Notes under the pieces: generated by a model
Seen by the model: only the letters and a program-made list of their open reading frames with translations
Told to the model about the DNA's origin: nothing
Database searches by the model: none
From: Pampinifervens sp037481935
GTDB taxonomy: Bacteria > Aquificota > Aquificia > Aquificales > Aquificaceae
Length of the DNA stretch: 64,000 nucleotides
NCBI RefSeq assembly: GCF_046159715.1
Contig: NZ_JBJXCT010000010.1
Span: 1 to 64,000 of the forward strand
Direction of reading: 5' to 3'
Made by a program: the position numbers and the translations under genes
Part shown: piece by piece, positions 1-8,280 of the stretch
How positions within the stretch are numbered: the first letter of the stretch is position 1
How the letters are laid out: the number at the start of each line of letters is the position of its first letter

Positions 1-10
1 CATCTTAATC

Positions 11-44
11 CTCCCTATGGGTTTTCCATGGGGAGCTTTTTTTT
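11..44 (+). terminator. Rho-independent terminator of an upstream gene
   Basis: A 10-bp stem (11-20 with 26-35, one G-T wobble) closes a 5-base loop and is followed by C and eight T residues. Orientation is plus, so it ends transcription of a gene lying before the window. The gene itself is not visible, apart from possible last bases at 1-10. Confidence 0.85.
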
Positions 45-95
45 ACCATAATTTCTTATAACTTGCAACTCGGGTTATTATAATGCTATTTATGA

Positions 96-101
96 TATAA
101 T
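96..101 (+). promoter_or_regulatory. Candidate -10 box of the rplS operon
   Basis: TATAAT at 96-101 lies 32 bases before the rplS ATG, and a second TATAAT lies at 79-84. No good -35 hexamer sits 16-18 bases upstream of either. Being just after a terminator and before the first gene of a four-gene run makes a promoter here likely; which box is used cannot be told. Confidence 0.5.
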
Positions 102-133
102 TTCCTATCTTAATATACTTGGAGGTCCTGACC

Positions 134-508
134 ATGAGTATCCTTCAGAAGGTTGAGGAAATATACCTTCCGAGGAAAGAATACCCGGTTTTTAAGGTGG
201 GTGACACAGTAAAGGTTCACTACAAAATAGTGGAAGGTGAAAAGGAAAGAACTCAGCCCTTTGAGGGTGTGGTGATAAGGATAAGGGGTAGTGGTATTGG
301 CAAGACTTTTACCGTGAGAAAAGAGTCTTACGGTGTTGGCATTGAGAGGACTTTCCCATACTACAGCCCCAACATTGAAAAGATTGAGCTGGTCAAATAC
401 GGAAAGGTTAGAAGGTCAAGGCTCTACTTCCTGCGTAAATACAGGGGTAAAGAGGCGGTTGGTAAGATAAGGGAGATAAAGCCCTGGGAGCTCAAAAAGA
501 AGGCATGA
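134..508 (+). CDS. rplS: 50S ribosomal protein L19
   Basis: Large-subunit ribosomal protein L19, 124 aa, near the usual family length of about 115. The family pattern is clear: the F.VGDTVKVH block near residue 22, FEGVVI, the FTVRKESYGVGIERTFPYYSP run, and the basic tail RRSRLYFLR. The ATG at 134 is chosen over an in-frame TTG at 119 because GGAGG at 121-125 is correctly spaced for it. The stop overlaps the rnhB start by four bases (ATGA), so the two are probably translationally coupled. rplS-rnhB linkage is common in bacteria. Confidence 0.97.
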   Translation: MSILQKVEEIYLPRKEYPVFKVGDTVKVHYKIVEGEKERTQPFEGVVIRIRGSGIGKTFTVRKESYGVGIERTFPYYSPNIEKIELVKYGKVRRSRLYFLRKYRGKEAVGKIREIKPWELKKKA

Positions 509-1104
509 CATATCACGAAAGGCCCTACTGGGAAAGGGGCCTGCTGGTGGCCGGCGTAGATGAAGCTGGGAGAGGACCCCTTGCCGGACCTCTCGTAGCC
601 TGTGCAGTGATACTTCCACCCTTTAGCGAGCCCCTTGTAGACAGGGACTCAAAGGCTATGAATCCTGGGGAAAGGGAGGAAGCTTATGAACTCATTAAAT
701 CAAAGGCCCTCGCCATAGGCACTGCGGTGGTGGATTCCACTCTCATAGACAGGATGGGAATTCTCAGGGCAAATCAGCTTGCCTTTAAAAGAGCTCTGGC
801 AGACCTGAAACACAAATTTCATGTAGTCATAAGCGACTACCTGCCAGTGGAGGGCTATGAGTGTATAGCCCTGGTAAAGGGTGATGAGAAAAGCCTGAGC
901 TGTGCCTGTGCCAGCGTTGTGGCAAAGGTTCTCAGAGACAGGATAATGGAGCACTATCATAAGCTTTTCCCCCAGTATAACTTTGCAAAACACAAGGGGT
1001 ATGCCACAAAGGAGCATATAAAGGCTATAAGTGTATACAGGGAAAGTCCTATACACAGAAGGAGCTTCTCTCCCATAAGGCAGATGAGTCTCTTTGAAGA
1101 TTGA
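505..1104 (+). CDS. rnhB: Ribonuclease HII
   Basis: Cleaves the RNA strand of RNA-DNA hybrids and removes misincorporated ribonucleotides. The 199-aa product has the HII signature GVDEAGRGPLAGP near residues 17-29, with the first catalytic Asp and Glu; a second acidic site is in VVISDYLP, and SVVAKVLRDR with HKGYATKEH follow. Length is typical. It starts inside the rplS stop codon (ATGA) and its TGA overlaps the rsmH ATG by one base, so rplS, rnhB, rsmH and the ftsL-like gene form one tight transcription unit. Confidence 0.96.
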   Translation: MTYHERPYWERGLLVAGVDEAGRGPLAGPLVACAVILPPFSEPLVDRDSKAMNPGEREEAYELIKSKALAIGTAVVDSTLIDRMGILRANQLAFKRALADLKHKFHVVISDYLPVEGYECIALVKGDEKSLSCACASVVAKVLRDRIMEHYHKLFPQYNFAKHKGYATKEHIKAISVYRESPIHRRSFSPIRQMSLFED

Positions 1105-1958
1105 TGCATGTTCCCGTTCTTCTTGAGGAGTCTACAGACTTTCTTCTTGGCAACGGTGGAAGGCTATATGTGGACTGCACCCTGGGTCTCGGGGGGCATG
1201 CGAGGAGGATACTGGAGAAAAATCCACAGGCTTTTCTCATAGGTATAGACAGAGACCCTCATGCCCTTGAGCTTGCAGAGGAGAACCTGAGGGGTTTTGA
1301 AGGCAGGTTCAGCCTTTATCACGCCAACTTTTCAGACCTTGATGAGGTCTTGAGGATGGAGGGGCTCTCACAGGTGGACGGTTTCCTCTTTGACCTTGGT
1401 GTTTCCATGTTCCAGCTTAAAAGCCCCAGGGGATTTTCCTTTCAGAGAGATGAGCCTCTGGATATGAGGATGAACCCAGAGGACAGGCTTACTGCTCACT
1501 ATGTGGTGAACCTTTATCCAGAGAAAGAGCTGGAGAGAATTTTTAGAGAATACGGAGAAGAGCCATACGCAAGAAGAGTTGCAAGGGCAATAGTTCTCGC
1601 AAGGTCAAAAAAGCCTATAGAAACCACTGGCGAGCTTGTAAAGGTGGTGACCTCGGTCCTGCCCTATAGAGGCGGGAGGATACATCCAGCCACAAGGGTC
1701 TTTCAGGCTATAAGGATGGAGGTAAATCAGGAGCTTAAAAGTCTTGAGACTGCCCTTTATAAAACTCTTGAATTTCTGAGGTCTGGTGGAAGGCTCGTGG
1801 TCATATCCTTCCATTCCCTTGAAGACAGGCTTGTAAAGAACTTTATAAAAGACCACCTTAAACCCTTGACAAAAAAACCGATAAGGCCTACTATGGAAGA
1901 GGTAAGGATAAACCCGGCGAGCAGAAGTGCAAAACTGAGAGCGGGGGAAAAGCCATGA
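1104..1958 (+). CDS. rsmH: 16S rRNA (cytosine-1402 N4)-methyltransferase
   Basis: SAM-dependent enzyme that N4-methylates C1402 in the decoding centre of 16S rRNA (MraW). The product is about 284 aa. It opens with HVPVLLEE and has the SAM-binding loop DCTLGLGGHA near residue 25, DGFLFDLGVSM, the RGFSFQ/PLDMRM block, and HPATRVFQAIRMEVN; all are RsmH hallmarks. ATG 1104, overlapping the rnhB stop (TGATG), is preferred to a TTG at 1101. It is followed by an ftsL-like gene, as in the classical mra/dcw cluster, but mraZ and ftsI are absent here. Confidence 0.96.
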   Translation: MHVPVLLEESTDFLLGNGGRLYVDCTLGLGGHARRILEKNPQAFLIGIDRDPHALELAEENLRGFEGRFSLYHANFSDLDEVLRMEGLSQVDGFLFDLGVSMFQLKSPRGFSFQRDEPLDMRMNPEDRLTAHYVVNLYPEKELERIFREYGEEPYARRVARAIVLARSKKPIETTGELVKVVTSVLPYRGGRIHPATRVFQAIRMEVNQELKSLETALYKTLEFLRSGGRLVVISFHSLEDRLVKNFIKDHLKPLTKKPIRPTMEEVRINPASRSAKLRAGEKP

Positions 1959-2209
1959 AATATTTTCTCGCAGCCTCACTTCTCCTTTTGCTAAACTTTC
2001 TCTATTCCGCTTACAGCATAGATGTGGCAAGGGATTATGCCAGAAAGGTTTCTGAGTTGAAAAGAGAAAAGGAAAAGAGCCTTACGATTAAGGCAGAGAT
2101 AGAAAAGTATGTGAATTACAGAACTGTAAAGAGCTATGCAGAATCTGCAGGCTTCAGCCCCGTTGACTGGAACAGGGTAAAGGTTGTCAGGTCTTCTGTT
2201 CAGGAATAA
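1955..2209 (+). CDS. FtsL-like bitopic septum protein
   Basis: 84 aa: one N-terminal membrane segment (about residues 3-20, FLAASLLLLLNFLYSAY) followed by a short Lys/Glu-rich helix (about 27-60) and the tail ESAGFSPVDWNRVKVV. Size, topology, coiled-coil character and position right after rsmH match FtsL, which bridges FtsB and FtsI in the divisome. FtsL sequences diverge too far to confirm by eye, so this rests on architecture and context. The start overlaps the rsmH stop (ATGA). The 3' end overlaps the convergent tyrS end by 23 bases. Confidence 0.6.
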   Translation: MKYFLAASLLLLLNFLYSAYSIDVARDYARKVSELKREKEKSLTIKAEIEKYVNYRTVKSYAESAGFSPVDWNRVKVVRSSVQE

Positions 2210-3380
2210 TTCTGTAAAACCTTTTCTTGCCAGCCTGAAGCTTTAGCTCTCTGGATACCTCAATCTCCTGGTTTGGGTCTTCTATCTTCTGTCCGTCAAG
2301 CTTTAACCCACCACCTTCTATAAGCCTTCTTGCAGAGTTCTTTGAAGGCTCAATACCCAGCTCAAAGAGAAGTTCATAAGCCTTCTGGCGGTAGCCCGCA
2401 GGAACCTTTATAAGGGGTGCATCTTCTGGAAACTCCCTATGGGAGAAGGTCTTCTCAAAGAACTCAAGAGCCCTGTCTGCGGACTCCTCTGAGTGATAGC
2501 GGGAAACTATGTAGTAGGCAAGCTTTTTCTTGGCTTCCATGGGATGCAGGCTCTTTTTAAGCTCCTCTACCTGTTCCTGTGTGTAATCTGTAAGGAGAAG
2601 GTAGTAATCCCACATGAGCTGGTCGGAGATGGACATGAGCTTTCCAAATATCTGCTCAGGCTCTTCTGTTATGCCCACATAGTTGCGGTAAGACTTGGAC
2701 ATCTTTCTCACACCATCCAGTCCCACAAGGAGGGGAAGCGTGATACACACCTGAGGCTCCTGACCGTAGGCTCTCTGAAGGTCTCTGCCCACAAGCAGGT
2801 TGAACTTCTGGTCTGTCCCACCCAGCTCCACATCCGCTTTTAAAAAGACAGAATCGTAGCCCTGCAGCAGGGGATAGAGGAATTCATGAATGTATATGGG
2901 ATTTCCCTCCCTGAACCTTTTTGAAAAGTCATCCCTTTCTAACATCCTTGCCACAGTATACTGACCTGCAAGCCTTATTATGCCCTCTGTTCCGAGGTTT
3001 GAGAGCCACGAGCTGTTGAAGACTATGCTGGTTTTTTCTGGTATGAGCACCTTAAAGACCTGATGCTCGTAGGTTTTTGCGTTTTCAAGCACCTCTTCCC
3101 TGCTCAGGGGTGGCCTTGTCTCGCTTCTGCCCGTGGGGTCTCCTATCATGGCGGTGAAATCCCCAATGACAAAATAGACCTCGTGCCCGAGCTGCTGAAA
3201 CTGACGCATCTTCTGAAGAAGAACCGTGTGCCCAAGATGCAGGTCAGGTGCTGTGGGGTCAAAGCCTGCCTTCACGCGGAGTGGTCTGCCCTCTCTGAGT
3301 TTCTTAAGGAGTTCTTCTTCCTCAATTATCTCAACGGTTCCCTGCTTTATGAGCCTGAGCTGTTCTTCTGGGCTGAGCAT
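2187..3380 (-). CDS. tyrS: Tyrosyl-tRNA synthetase
   Basis: Class I aminoacyl-tRNA synthetase charging tRNA-Tyr, 397 aa, matching the longer TyrZ-type enzymes. Visible are the HIGH-type motif HLGH in DPTAPDLHLGHTV near residue 45, GDFTAMIGDPTGRSETRP, ELGGTDQKFNLLVGRD, the KMSKS loop RKMSKSYRNY near residue 232, and a C-terminal S4 RNA-binding domain (SARRLIEGGGLKLDG). Its ATG is only 22 bases from the divergent aldehyde dehydrogenase ATG; an AT-rich patch between them supplies -10-like sequences for both strands. No Shine-Dalgarno is visible. Confidence 0.97.
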   Translation of the reverse strand: MLSPEEQLRLIKQGTVEIIEEEELLKKLREGRPLRVKAGFDPTAPDLHLGHTVLLQKMRQFQQLGHEVYFVIGDFTAMIGDPTGRSETRPPLSREEVLENAKTYEHQVFKVLIPEKTSIVFNSSWLSNLGTEGIIRLAGQYTVARMLERDDFSKRFREGNPIYIHEFLYPLLQGYDSVFLKADVELGGTDQKFNLLVGRDLQRAYGQEPQVCITLPLLVGLDGVRKMSKSYRNYVGITEEPEQIFGKLMSISDQLMWDYYLLLTDYTQEQVEELKKSLHPMEAKKKLAYYIVSRYHSEESADRALEFFEKTFSHREFPEDAPLIKVPAGYRQKAYELLFELGIEPSKNSARRLIEGGGLKLDGQKIEDPNQEIEVSRELKLQAGKKRFYRIIPEQKT

Positions 3381-3402
3381 GATGGGATTAAAATTATAAC
3401 CT
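3381..3402. promoter_or_regulatory. Shared divergent promoter tyrS / aldehyde dehydrogenase
   Basis: This 22-base gap separates two divergent start codons. On the minus strand TATAAT (3393-3398) is 12 bases from the tyrS ATG. On the plus strand TAAAAT (3389-3394) is 8 bases from the aldehyde dehydrogenase ATG. The hexamers overlap, so the two promoters cannot both be bound at once. This is inferred from sequence only. Confidence 0.5.
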
Positions 3403-4833
3403 ATGAGAACAGAGCTTTTACTTGGTGGAGAATGGGTTTCAAAAGAGGAGAAGATGCCGGTAGTCTATCCCTACACAGGTGAGACTGTGGCAGAGGTCTC
3501 AAGGGCTATGGAGGAAGATGTGCACAGGGCTGTAGAACTGGCAAAGGAGGGACACAGAAGACTCTCCTCCCTGACACCTTACGAGAGGTATGAAATACTT
3601 ATGAGGGCAAGCCAGCTTCTGAGGGAAAGGTCTGAGGAGTTTGCAAGAACTCTGGTGCTTGAGGTGGGAAAAACCATAAGGGAGGCAAGGACGGAGGTCC
3701 AGCGTGCCATCCAGACCCTTATCTTCTCTGCAGAGGAGGCAAAAAGGGTAGGTGGTGAAGTAATTCCCATGGACGCACATCCCAACGGGAGGGGCAAAGT
3801 GGGTTTCTACATACGCCAGCCTGTGGGCGTAATCTGTGCCATAACGCCCTTCAACTTTCCCCTGAACCTTTCCATGCACAAGGTGGCACCAGCCCTTGCC
3901 TGTGGCAATGCGGTAATTCTCAAGCCCTCAGAAAGAACACCCCTCACGCCCCTCATGCTGGGAGAAGTTCTTCTTGAGGCAGGACTGCCACCACAGGCTC
4001 TTTCCATACTGCCCGGTTATGGCGATGTGGGAAGGGCTATGACTACCCATCCTGATGTGAGGGTTGTTTCCTTTACTGGAAGCAGAAAGGTAGGGGAGAT
4101 AATAACAAGACAGGCAGGTATAAAGAAGGTGGTTCTTGAGCTGGGTTCTAACTCAGCCATAGTGCTTCATAAAGACGGAGACTTGAAAAAGGCTGTGCAT
4201 AAAACAGTCCTTGGCGGCTACGCCATAGCGGGTCAGGTATGTATCTCTGTGCAGAGGGTTTTTGTTCATGAGGAGCTCTTTGACCATTTTCTTGAGGAGC
4301 TTCAGCATGCGGTAGAAAAGCTTAAAGTGGGAGACCCCATGCAGGAAGACACGGATGTGGGTCCCATGATAGGCCTCTCTGAAGTTCAGAGGGTGCAGGA
4401 GTGGATAGATGAGGCCCTTCAGGAGGGTGCAAGGCTTGTGACGGGTGGTGTATCCTGTGGAGACAGGGCTTTGACAGTTCTCTCCCCTACAATAGTCTCC
4501 CTTGTGCCGGCTCATGTGAAGCTTTTCAGGGAGGAAGCCTTTGCCCCAGTGGTGGTGGTAAATCCCTACAGGGAGGTGGAAGAAGCCATACGGATGGTCA
4601 ACGACTCAGAATACGGTCTTCAGGTGGGTGTTTTTACGAGAGATATAGGAGTAGCATGGGAGTTCATAAGAAAAATCAATGCAGGAGGCGTGCTCATAAA
4701 CGAAGGTCCCAACTTCAGGGCAGACCACATGCCCTATGGGGGAGTGAAGTATTCAGGCATAGGAAGAGAAGGACCGCGCTTTGCGGTGGAGGATTATACG
4801 GAGATAAAGATGGTGGTCTTTGATTTGAGCTAA
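3403..4833 (+). CDS. Aldehyde dehydrogenase family protein (NAD(P)-dependent)
   Basis: Oxidises an aldehyde to the acid with NAD(P), 476 aa, the normal family length. Visible are the cofactor motif FTGSRKVGEI near residue 224, the general-base Glu in VVLELGSNSA, and the catalytic Cys in GQVCISVQRV near residue 283. AITPFNFPLNL and EGPNFRADHMPYGGVK are typical of the non-phosphorylating glyceraldehyde-3-phosphate/lactaldehyde dehydrogenase branch. The substrate cannot be fixed from sequence. It is divergent from tyrS, with a TAAAAT box 8 bases before the ATG and no clear ribosome site. Confidence 0.88.
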   Translation: MRTELLLGGEWVSKEEKMPVVYPYTGETVAEVSRAMEEDVHRAVELAKEGHRRLSSLTPYERYEILMRASQLLRERSEEFARTLVLEVGKTIREARTEVQRAIQTLIFSAEEAKRVGGEVIPMDAHPNGRGKVGFYIRQPVGVICAITPFNFPLNLSMHKVAPALACGNAVILKPSERTPLTPLMLGEVLLEAGLPPQALSILPGYGDVGRAMTTHPDVRVVSFTGSRKVGEIITRQAGIKKVVLELGSNSAIVLHKDGDLKKAVHKTVLGGYAIAGQVCISVQRVFVHEELFDHFLEELQHAVEKLKVGDPMQEDTDVGPMIGLSEVQRVQEWIDEALQEGARLVTGGVSCGDRALTVLSPTIVSLVPAHVKLFREEAFAPVVVVNPYREVEEAIRMVNDSEYGLQVGVFTRDIGVAWEFIRKINAGGVLINEGPNFRADHMPYGGVKYSGIGREGPRFAVEDYTEIKMVVFDLS

Positions 4834-4843
4834 AATATTCCCC

Positions 4844-5221
4844 ATGAGTGTAAGGCATCAGGTAAGGGCATACGTGGAAAGGCTCTTTGAAGGTCTGAAA
4901 GATAGGGCTGTGGGTGAGCATACCGTATACTGCATATACTCACCCGTGTATGTGCAGAGAGAGGACCTGCCGGTCAATCAGATAGATGTGGAAGAATTTG
5001 AGTTTGTGGATATAAGAGTTAACATGAAAGACCCTGAAAGCGTAAAAAAGCTCCTTGACAGAGTCACCAGGGAAGCCCTTGAGAATGAGGTCAAAGGCTT
5101 CTATCTTCTCGCCATGGTGCTTGACATAGACGGGGAATACTTCTTTTCCTCTGAGAACCCCATAGTGGAGGAGCTGAGAGAGGAGTTAAAGGAAAGGATT
5201 GAAAGGCTCAAGGAAGAATGA
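4844..5221 (+). CDS. Conserved hypothetical protein
   Basis: 125 aa, not recognised. It is a soluble, acidic, mixed alpha/beta protein: residues 25-65 are strand-rich (TVYCIYSPVYV), then come two helices and a final strongly charged helix (EELREELKERIERLKEE). There is no signal peptide, membrane segment or cysteine pair. It lies 10 bases after the aldehyde dehydrogenase and overlaps ispD by four bases (ATGA), so it is probably co-expressed with ispD. TAAAAT at 4831-4836 is 7 bases from the ATG and no Shine-Dalgarno is present, so an internal leaderless start is possible. Confidence 0.75.
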   Translation: MSVRHQVRAYVERLFEGLKDRAVGEHTVYCIYSPVYVQREDLPVNQIDVEEFEFVDIRVNMKDPESVKKLLDRVTREALENEVKGFYLLAMVLDIDGEYFFSSENPIVEELREELKERIERLKEE

Positions 5222-5859
5222 TAAGCCTTGTTCTTCTCTCTGCAGGGGAAGGAAGGCGTTTTGGCAGAAAAAAGCAGTTTGAAAGACTTCTCGGGAAGCC
5301 CCTTTTCATGCATTCCCTTGAGAGGCTTCTTGGCAGGTTTGATGAAACACTTCTTGTTCTGCCTTCTGAGGATATGGGCATAAGCGTCCCTGAGGGTGTA
5401 AGGAAGGTTCCCGGTGGAAGGGAGAGGCAGGATTCGGTCTTTAATGCGGTTCTTGAGGCTCAGGGGGAGGTGGTGGTCATACATGACTGTGCAAGACCCT
5501 TTGCAAGCCTTGAGCTTTTTTTGAAGGTTTCCCAACTGGGGGAATTTGAAGGTAAGGTGCCGGCAGTGCCCATAAGAGATACTGTAAAAAGAGTGGTTCA
5601 TGGTATGGTGGTGGAGACTGTAGACAGGTCAAACCTGTGGCTTTCTCAGACTCCTCAGGCTTTTAGAAGAAGGGTTCTTCTTGACTGCCATTTCAGGGCA
5701 AGGGGAGAGGGCTTTTCTGTAACTGATGATGCCCAGCTTTTGGAAAGGTATGGCTACAGGGTGGGAGTTGTTCAGGGAGAAGTAACCAACGTAAAGGTCA
5801 CCTATCCTGAGGATATGCTTCTTGCGGAGGCTATTGGGAGGCTTTTAGGATACGGTTGA
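5218..5859 (+). CDS. ispD: 2-C-methyl-D-erythritol 4-phosphate cytidylyltransferase
   Basis: Third step of the MEP isoprenoid pathway: transfers CMP from CTP to methylerythritol phosphate. At 213 aa it is slightly short for the family. Diagnostic parts are the nucleotide loop LSAGEGRRFG.KKQF at residues 7-22, the PGGRERQDSVFNAV block, HDCARPF, PVRDT-like PAVPIRDTVKRV, and SQTPQAFRRRVLL. The isoprenoid pathway recurs at ispA (28341). Its 3' end overlaps the convergent aminotransferase gene by 29 bases. Confidence 0.94.
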   Translation: MISLVLLSAGEGRRFGRKKQFERLLGKPLFMHSLERLLGRFDETLLVLPSEDMGISVPEGVRKVPGGRERQDSVFNAVLEAQGEVVVIHDCARPFASLELFLKVSQLGEFEGKVPAVPIRDTVKRVVHGMVVETVDRSNLWLSQTPQAFRRRVLLDCHFRARGEGFSVTDDAQLLERYGYRVGVVQGEVTNVKVTYPEDMLLAEAIGRLLGYG

Positions 5860-6565
5860 TTTCCTCAAGGGCATCTCTATCAACCCTCAGCCTTTCTCCA
5901 TCCATCTCTTCAACCGCTGCGCACAGGACAAGAGAGTTCAACACAAAGAGGCTATCGCAACTTTTTAGGGCTGAAAGCTCCAGATACTCCTCTCTTACCT
6001 CCAGTCGCCTGCTCAGAAATTCAAGTGTAGTTCCCCAGAGAAGTCCACACTCCCTCGCAGGCGTGTATAACCTTGAGCCTTTTAAAAAAAGAAGGTTTGC
6101 GGTTGACGTTTCACATGTATGACCTCTCTCGTTCAATACAACACCATCCCAGTAACCTCTCCTTTTAGCCTCTCTTTTAACAAGAAGGTTAAAAAGGTAA
6201 GAGGTTGTCTTGTGTCTGCACACTGGGTCGGAAGAGTGTCTTCTGTAGGAAGAAAGACACAGTCTTACTTTGAGGGGTGCAGGCTTCAGACTTTTTGCAA
6301 TTATAAGCGTGCCATGAGAGGATGGTCTGTCTGTCAGGAAGTCTCCGCCTTTTGAAATTAGCAAATACTTCAGATAAAGCCCATCCCTGCTCCCTGCCAC
6401 CTGCAGAAGGTCTCTGATGAATTCCTCATAGGTGGGGCAGGGTATGCCAAGGTAGCCTGCAGAGGAGGAGAGCCTCTCATAGTGCAGCCTAAGTTTTTCT
6501 TCTGAAGGCCTCCATCTTATGGTTTCAAAAAGACCTTCGCCAAAGAGTAGGGTGCGGTTGGTCAT
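5831..6565 (-). CDS. Class IV aminotransferase, probably aminodeoxychorismate lyase (PabC-like)
   Basis: Fold-type IV PLP enzyme, 244 aa. The PLP lysine is in CRHKTTSYLFN, followed by EAKRRGYWDGVVLNERG, the ETSTANLLF cofactor-phosphate region, and GLLWGTTLEFL; the opening LLFGEGLFETIR is typical. PabC (folate), D-amino-acid and branched-chain transaminases share these features; the short length favours PabC. ATG 6565 is preferred to an upstream in-frame start at 6631 because it overlaps the preceding stop (ATGA) and gives the usual N-terminus. Confidence 0.78.
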   Translation of the reverse strand: MTNRTLLFGEGLFETIRWRPSEEKLRLHYERLSSSAGYLGIPCPTYEEFIRDLLQVAGSRDGLYLKYLLISKGGDFLTDRPSSHGTLIIAKSLKPAPLKVRLCLSSYRRHSSDPVCRHKTTSYLFNLLVKREAKRRGYWDGVVLNERGHTCETSTANLLFLKGSRLYTPARECGLLWGTTLEFLSRRLEVREEYLELSALKSCDSLFVLNSLVLCAAVEEMDGERLRVDRDALEEINRILKASQ

Positions 6566-7002
6566 TCTCTTATATTCAGGATAAGTTCCCAGTTCATAAA
6601 CTCCGCCACATGGCGGAGCTCTCCAGAGCACTTGCCCACTGTGAGAGGTGTGCTTTTTGTGTGGCTTATGGAATAAGCCACCCGGTCTCTGAAGTCTGCA
6701 ACTTGTTTTTCGTCCGCCATACAGAAGGTCTTTGCAGCATAGGACAGGAAATCAAGAGTCCGCCTGTTATCTCTGTAATCCCTTCTTGGCACTATCCACG
6801 CACTCATAAAGTGCACCCTGTGGTTATACTGCACTCTAAGGGTGACGTTTCTGTGGGCGTAGACCGCCTCCTCTACTGACTTTTTCTTCTTGAAGCGAAG
6901 TCCGTGCCTCTGAAGCAGATTTTCAAATTCAAGAAGCTGTCTATCCAGGTTTTCACCAAGGGCAAAGGCAAATATCAGAAGTATAGAAAACCAGAAGAAC
7001 AT
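6562..7002 (-). CDS. Secreted hypothetical protein
   Basis: 146 aa, not recognised. A hydrophobic N-terminus (MFFWFSILLIFAFALG, residues 1-16) looks like a signal peptide; the mature part is basic and charged, with two cysteines (TFCMADEK and GKCSG) that could form a disulfide outside the cytoplasm. It overlaps the PabC-like gene by four bases. A minus-strand TATAAT ends 10 bases before its ATG and there is no Shine-Dalgarno, which suggests a very short leader. Confidence 0.65.
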   Translation of the reverse strand: MFFWFSILLIFAFALGENLDRQLLEFENLLQRHGLRFKKKKSVEEAVYAHRNVTLRVQYNHRVHFMSAWIVPRRDYRDNRRTLDFLSYAAKTFCMADEKQVADFRDRVAYSISHTKSTPLTVGKCSGELRHVAEFMNWELILNIRE

Positions 7003-7019
7003 GCTTGTATCAATTATAA

Positions 7020-7037
7020 AGGGTCCCGCTAGGGACC
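7020..7037 (-). terminator. Hairpin after the cytochrome c peroxidase gene
   Basis: The 7-bp perfect inverted repeat GGGTCCC-GCTA-GGGACCC sits between two minus-strand genes. Read on the minus strand it is followed by TTTATAATT, so it can end peroxidase transcription, while the same T/A stretch can serve as -10 for the next gene. On the plus strand a T-run also follows, so it may work in both directions. Confidence 0.6.
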
Positions 7038-7047
7038 CAGTGTTTTT

Positions 7048-8160
7048 TTATTTTGCAGAAGGTTTTGGAGTTCTGTCTGTGGATGTTGGCAGAACTGGCA
7101 ACTCAAGGGCATGCTTGGGTATCTGACCAGTAAGGGACTTTAAAAAGGCTACTATCTGGCGAGTCTCTTCATCGGTCAGTTTTCTTCCCAGCTGGGTTTC
7201 GGACATGATTTTCACTGCATCCTCAAGCCTCCATACACTTCCATCGTGGAAGTAAGGGTAAGTTTTTTCTATGTTCCTGAGGGAAGGCGACTTGAACACG
7301 AACATATCCTCTTCCTTATGGGTTACAGCAAACCTTCCGAGGTCAACGGGTATGGTAGGCTTATCAAGGGTCACGTATGGTGTGGTTGCTTTCCAGTAAT
7401 CCACAAACTGGCCAAACTTAAAAAAGGCGTTTCCGCCCAGTGCCGGTCCCGAATGACAGGCAACGCATCCCACCTCCATGAAAAGTTTTAATCCCTTCTT
7501 TTCCTCTGCAGTGAGAGCTTTTGTGTTGCCCTTCAAAAACTCATCAAATCTTGAGGGTGTTACCAGCGTTCTTTCAAAGGCACCTATTGCCTTACCTATG
7601 TTTTCATACCTGAGGGGCTCCTTTTCGTTGGGGAAGGCCTTTTTGAACATCTCCACATATTCAGGTATGGACCTGAGTCTTTCCATTACTTCCTTTTCCG
7701 AAGGCATTGCCATCTCTATAGGGTTGAGTATGGGACCGAGAGCCTGCTCTTCCACATCCTTTGCCCTTCCGTCCCAGAACTGTGCAATGTGAAGGGCAGC
7801 GTTGTACACCGTGGGCGCATTCCTCGGACCTATTGCCCAACCATGTCCCACGGATGTGGGGAGATTATCTACACCATAGGTTGCCAGATTATGGCAGGTA
7901 TTGCAGCTTATGAGACCGCTTTTTGAAAGTCTCGGGTCATGGTAGAGCATCTTACCAAGTTCCACCTTTTCTTTGGTTATAGGGTTTTGAGGATTGTCTA
8001 CAACTGCGGGCAATGGCTGGAAGAACTGTCTTGCCTGCTCCAGAAGTTTGGAATCCTCGTCCTGCGGCTGTGGAACCTGAGCCTTCCCTTTGCTCTGGGC
8101 ATAGACACCTGCGCCTGCAACAATACCCGCCATTACAGCGCTCAGAAGCAGCTTCTTCAT
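7048..8160 (-). CDS. Di-haem cytochrome c peroxidase (CcpA/MauG family)
   Basis: Periplasmic enzyme reducing H2O2 with electrons from c-type cytochromes, 370 aa. It has a signal peptide (residues 1-21, ending VYA-QSKG), then two CxxCH haem sites: CNTCH near residue 87 and CVACH near residue 232. KVELGKMLYHDPRLS, RNAPTVYN and FKSPSLRNI are family landmarks. AGGAGG precedes the ATG. A perfect 6-bp palindrome lies upstream (8199-8214), so regulation by oxygen, peroxide or a similar signal is plausible. It appears monocistronic, with a hairpin downstream. Confidence 0.92.
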   Translation of the reverse strand: MKKLLLSAVMAGIVAGAGVYAQSKGKAQVPQPQDEDSKLLEQARQFFQPLPAVVDNPQNPITKEKVELGKMLYHDPRLSKSGLISCNTCHNLATYGVDNLPTSVGHGWAIGPRNAPTVYNAALHIAQFWDGRAKDVEEQALGPILNPIEMAMPSEKEVMERLRSIPEYVEMFKKAFPNEKEPLRYENIGKAIGAFERTLVTPSRFDEFLKGNTKALTAEEKKGLKLFMEVGCVACHSGPALGGNAFFKFGQFVDYWKATTPYVTLDKPTIPVDLGRFAVTHKEEDMFVFKSPSLRNIEKTYPYFHDGSVWRLEDAVKIMSETQLGRKLTDEETRQIVAFLKSLTGQIPKHALELPVLPTSTDRTPKPSAK

Positions 8161-8198
8161 TGCACCACCTCCTTATAAAATTCTTTTATCATGTAAAA

Positions 8199-8214
8199 AA
8201 TGACTAAGGTCATT
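8199..8214. promoter_or_regulatory. Palindromic operator candidate upstream of the peroxidase gene
   Basis: AATGAC-TAAG-GTCATT is a perfect 6-bp inverted repeat with a 4-base spacer, 39 bases before the peroxidase ATG, with AT-rich -10-like sequences on both sides. The size and N4 spacer resemble CRP/FNR-family half-site geometry, but the half-site sequence is not the canonical TTGAT, so the regulator is unknown. Confidence 0.45.
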
Positions 8215-8280
8215 ATTATAGATTATATCTCTAATGAGAAAACTTTGCAAGGGGTATTCGGGTTCAGTGGGATATGAACA

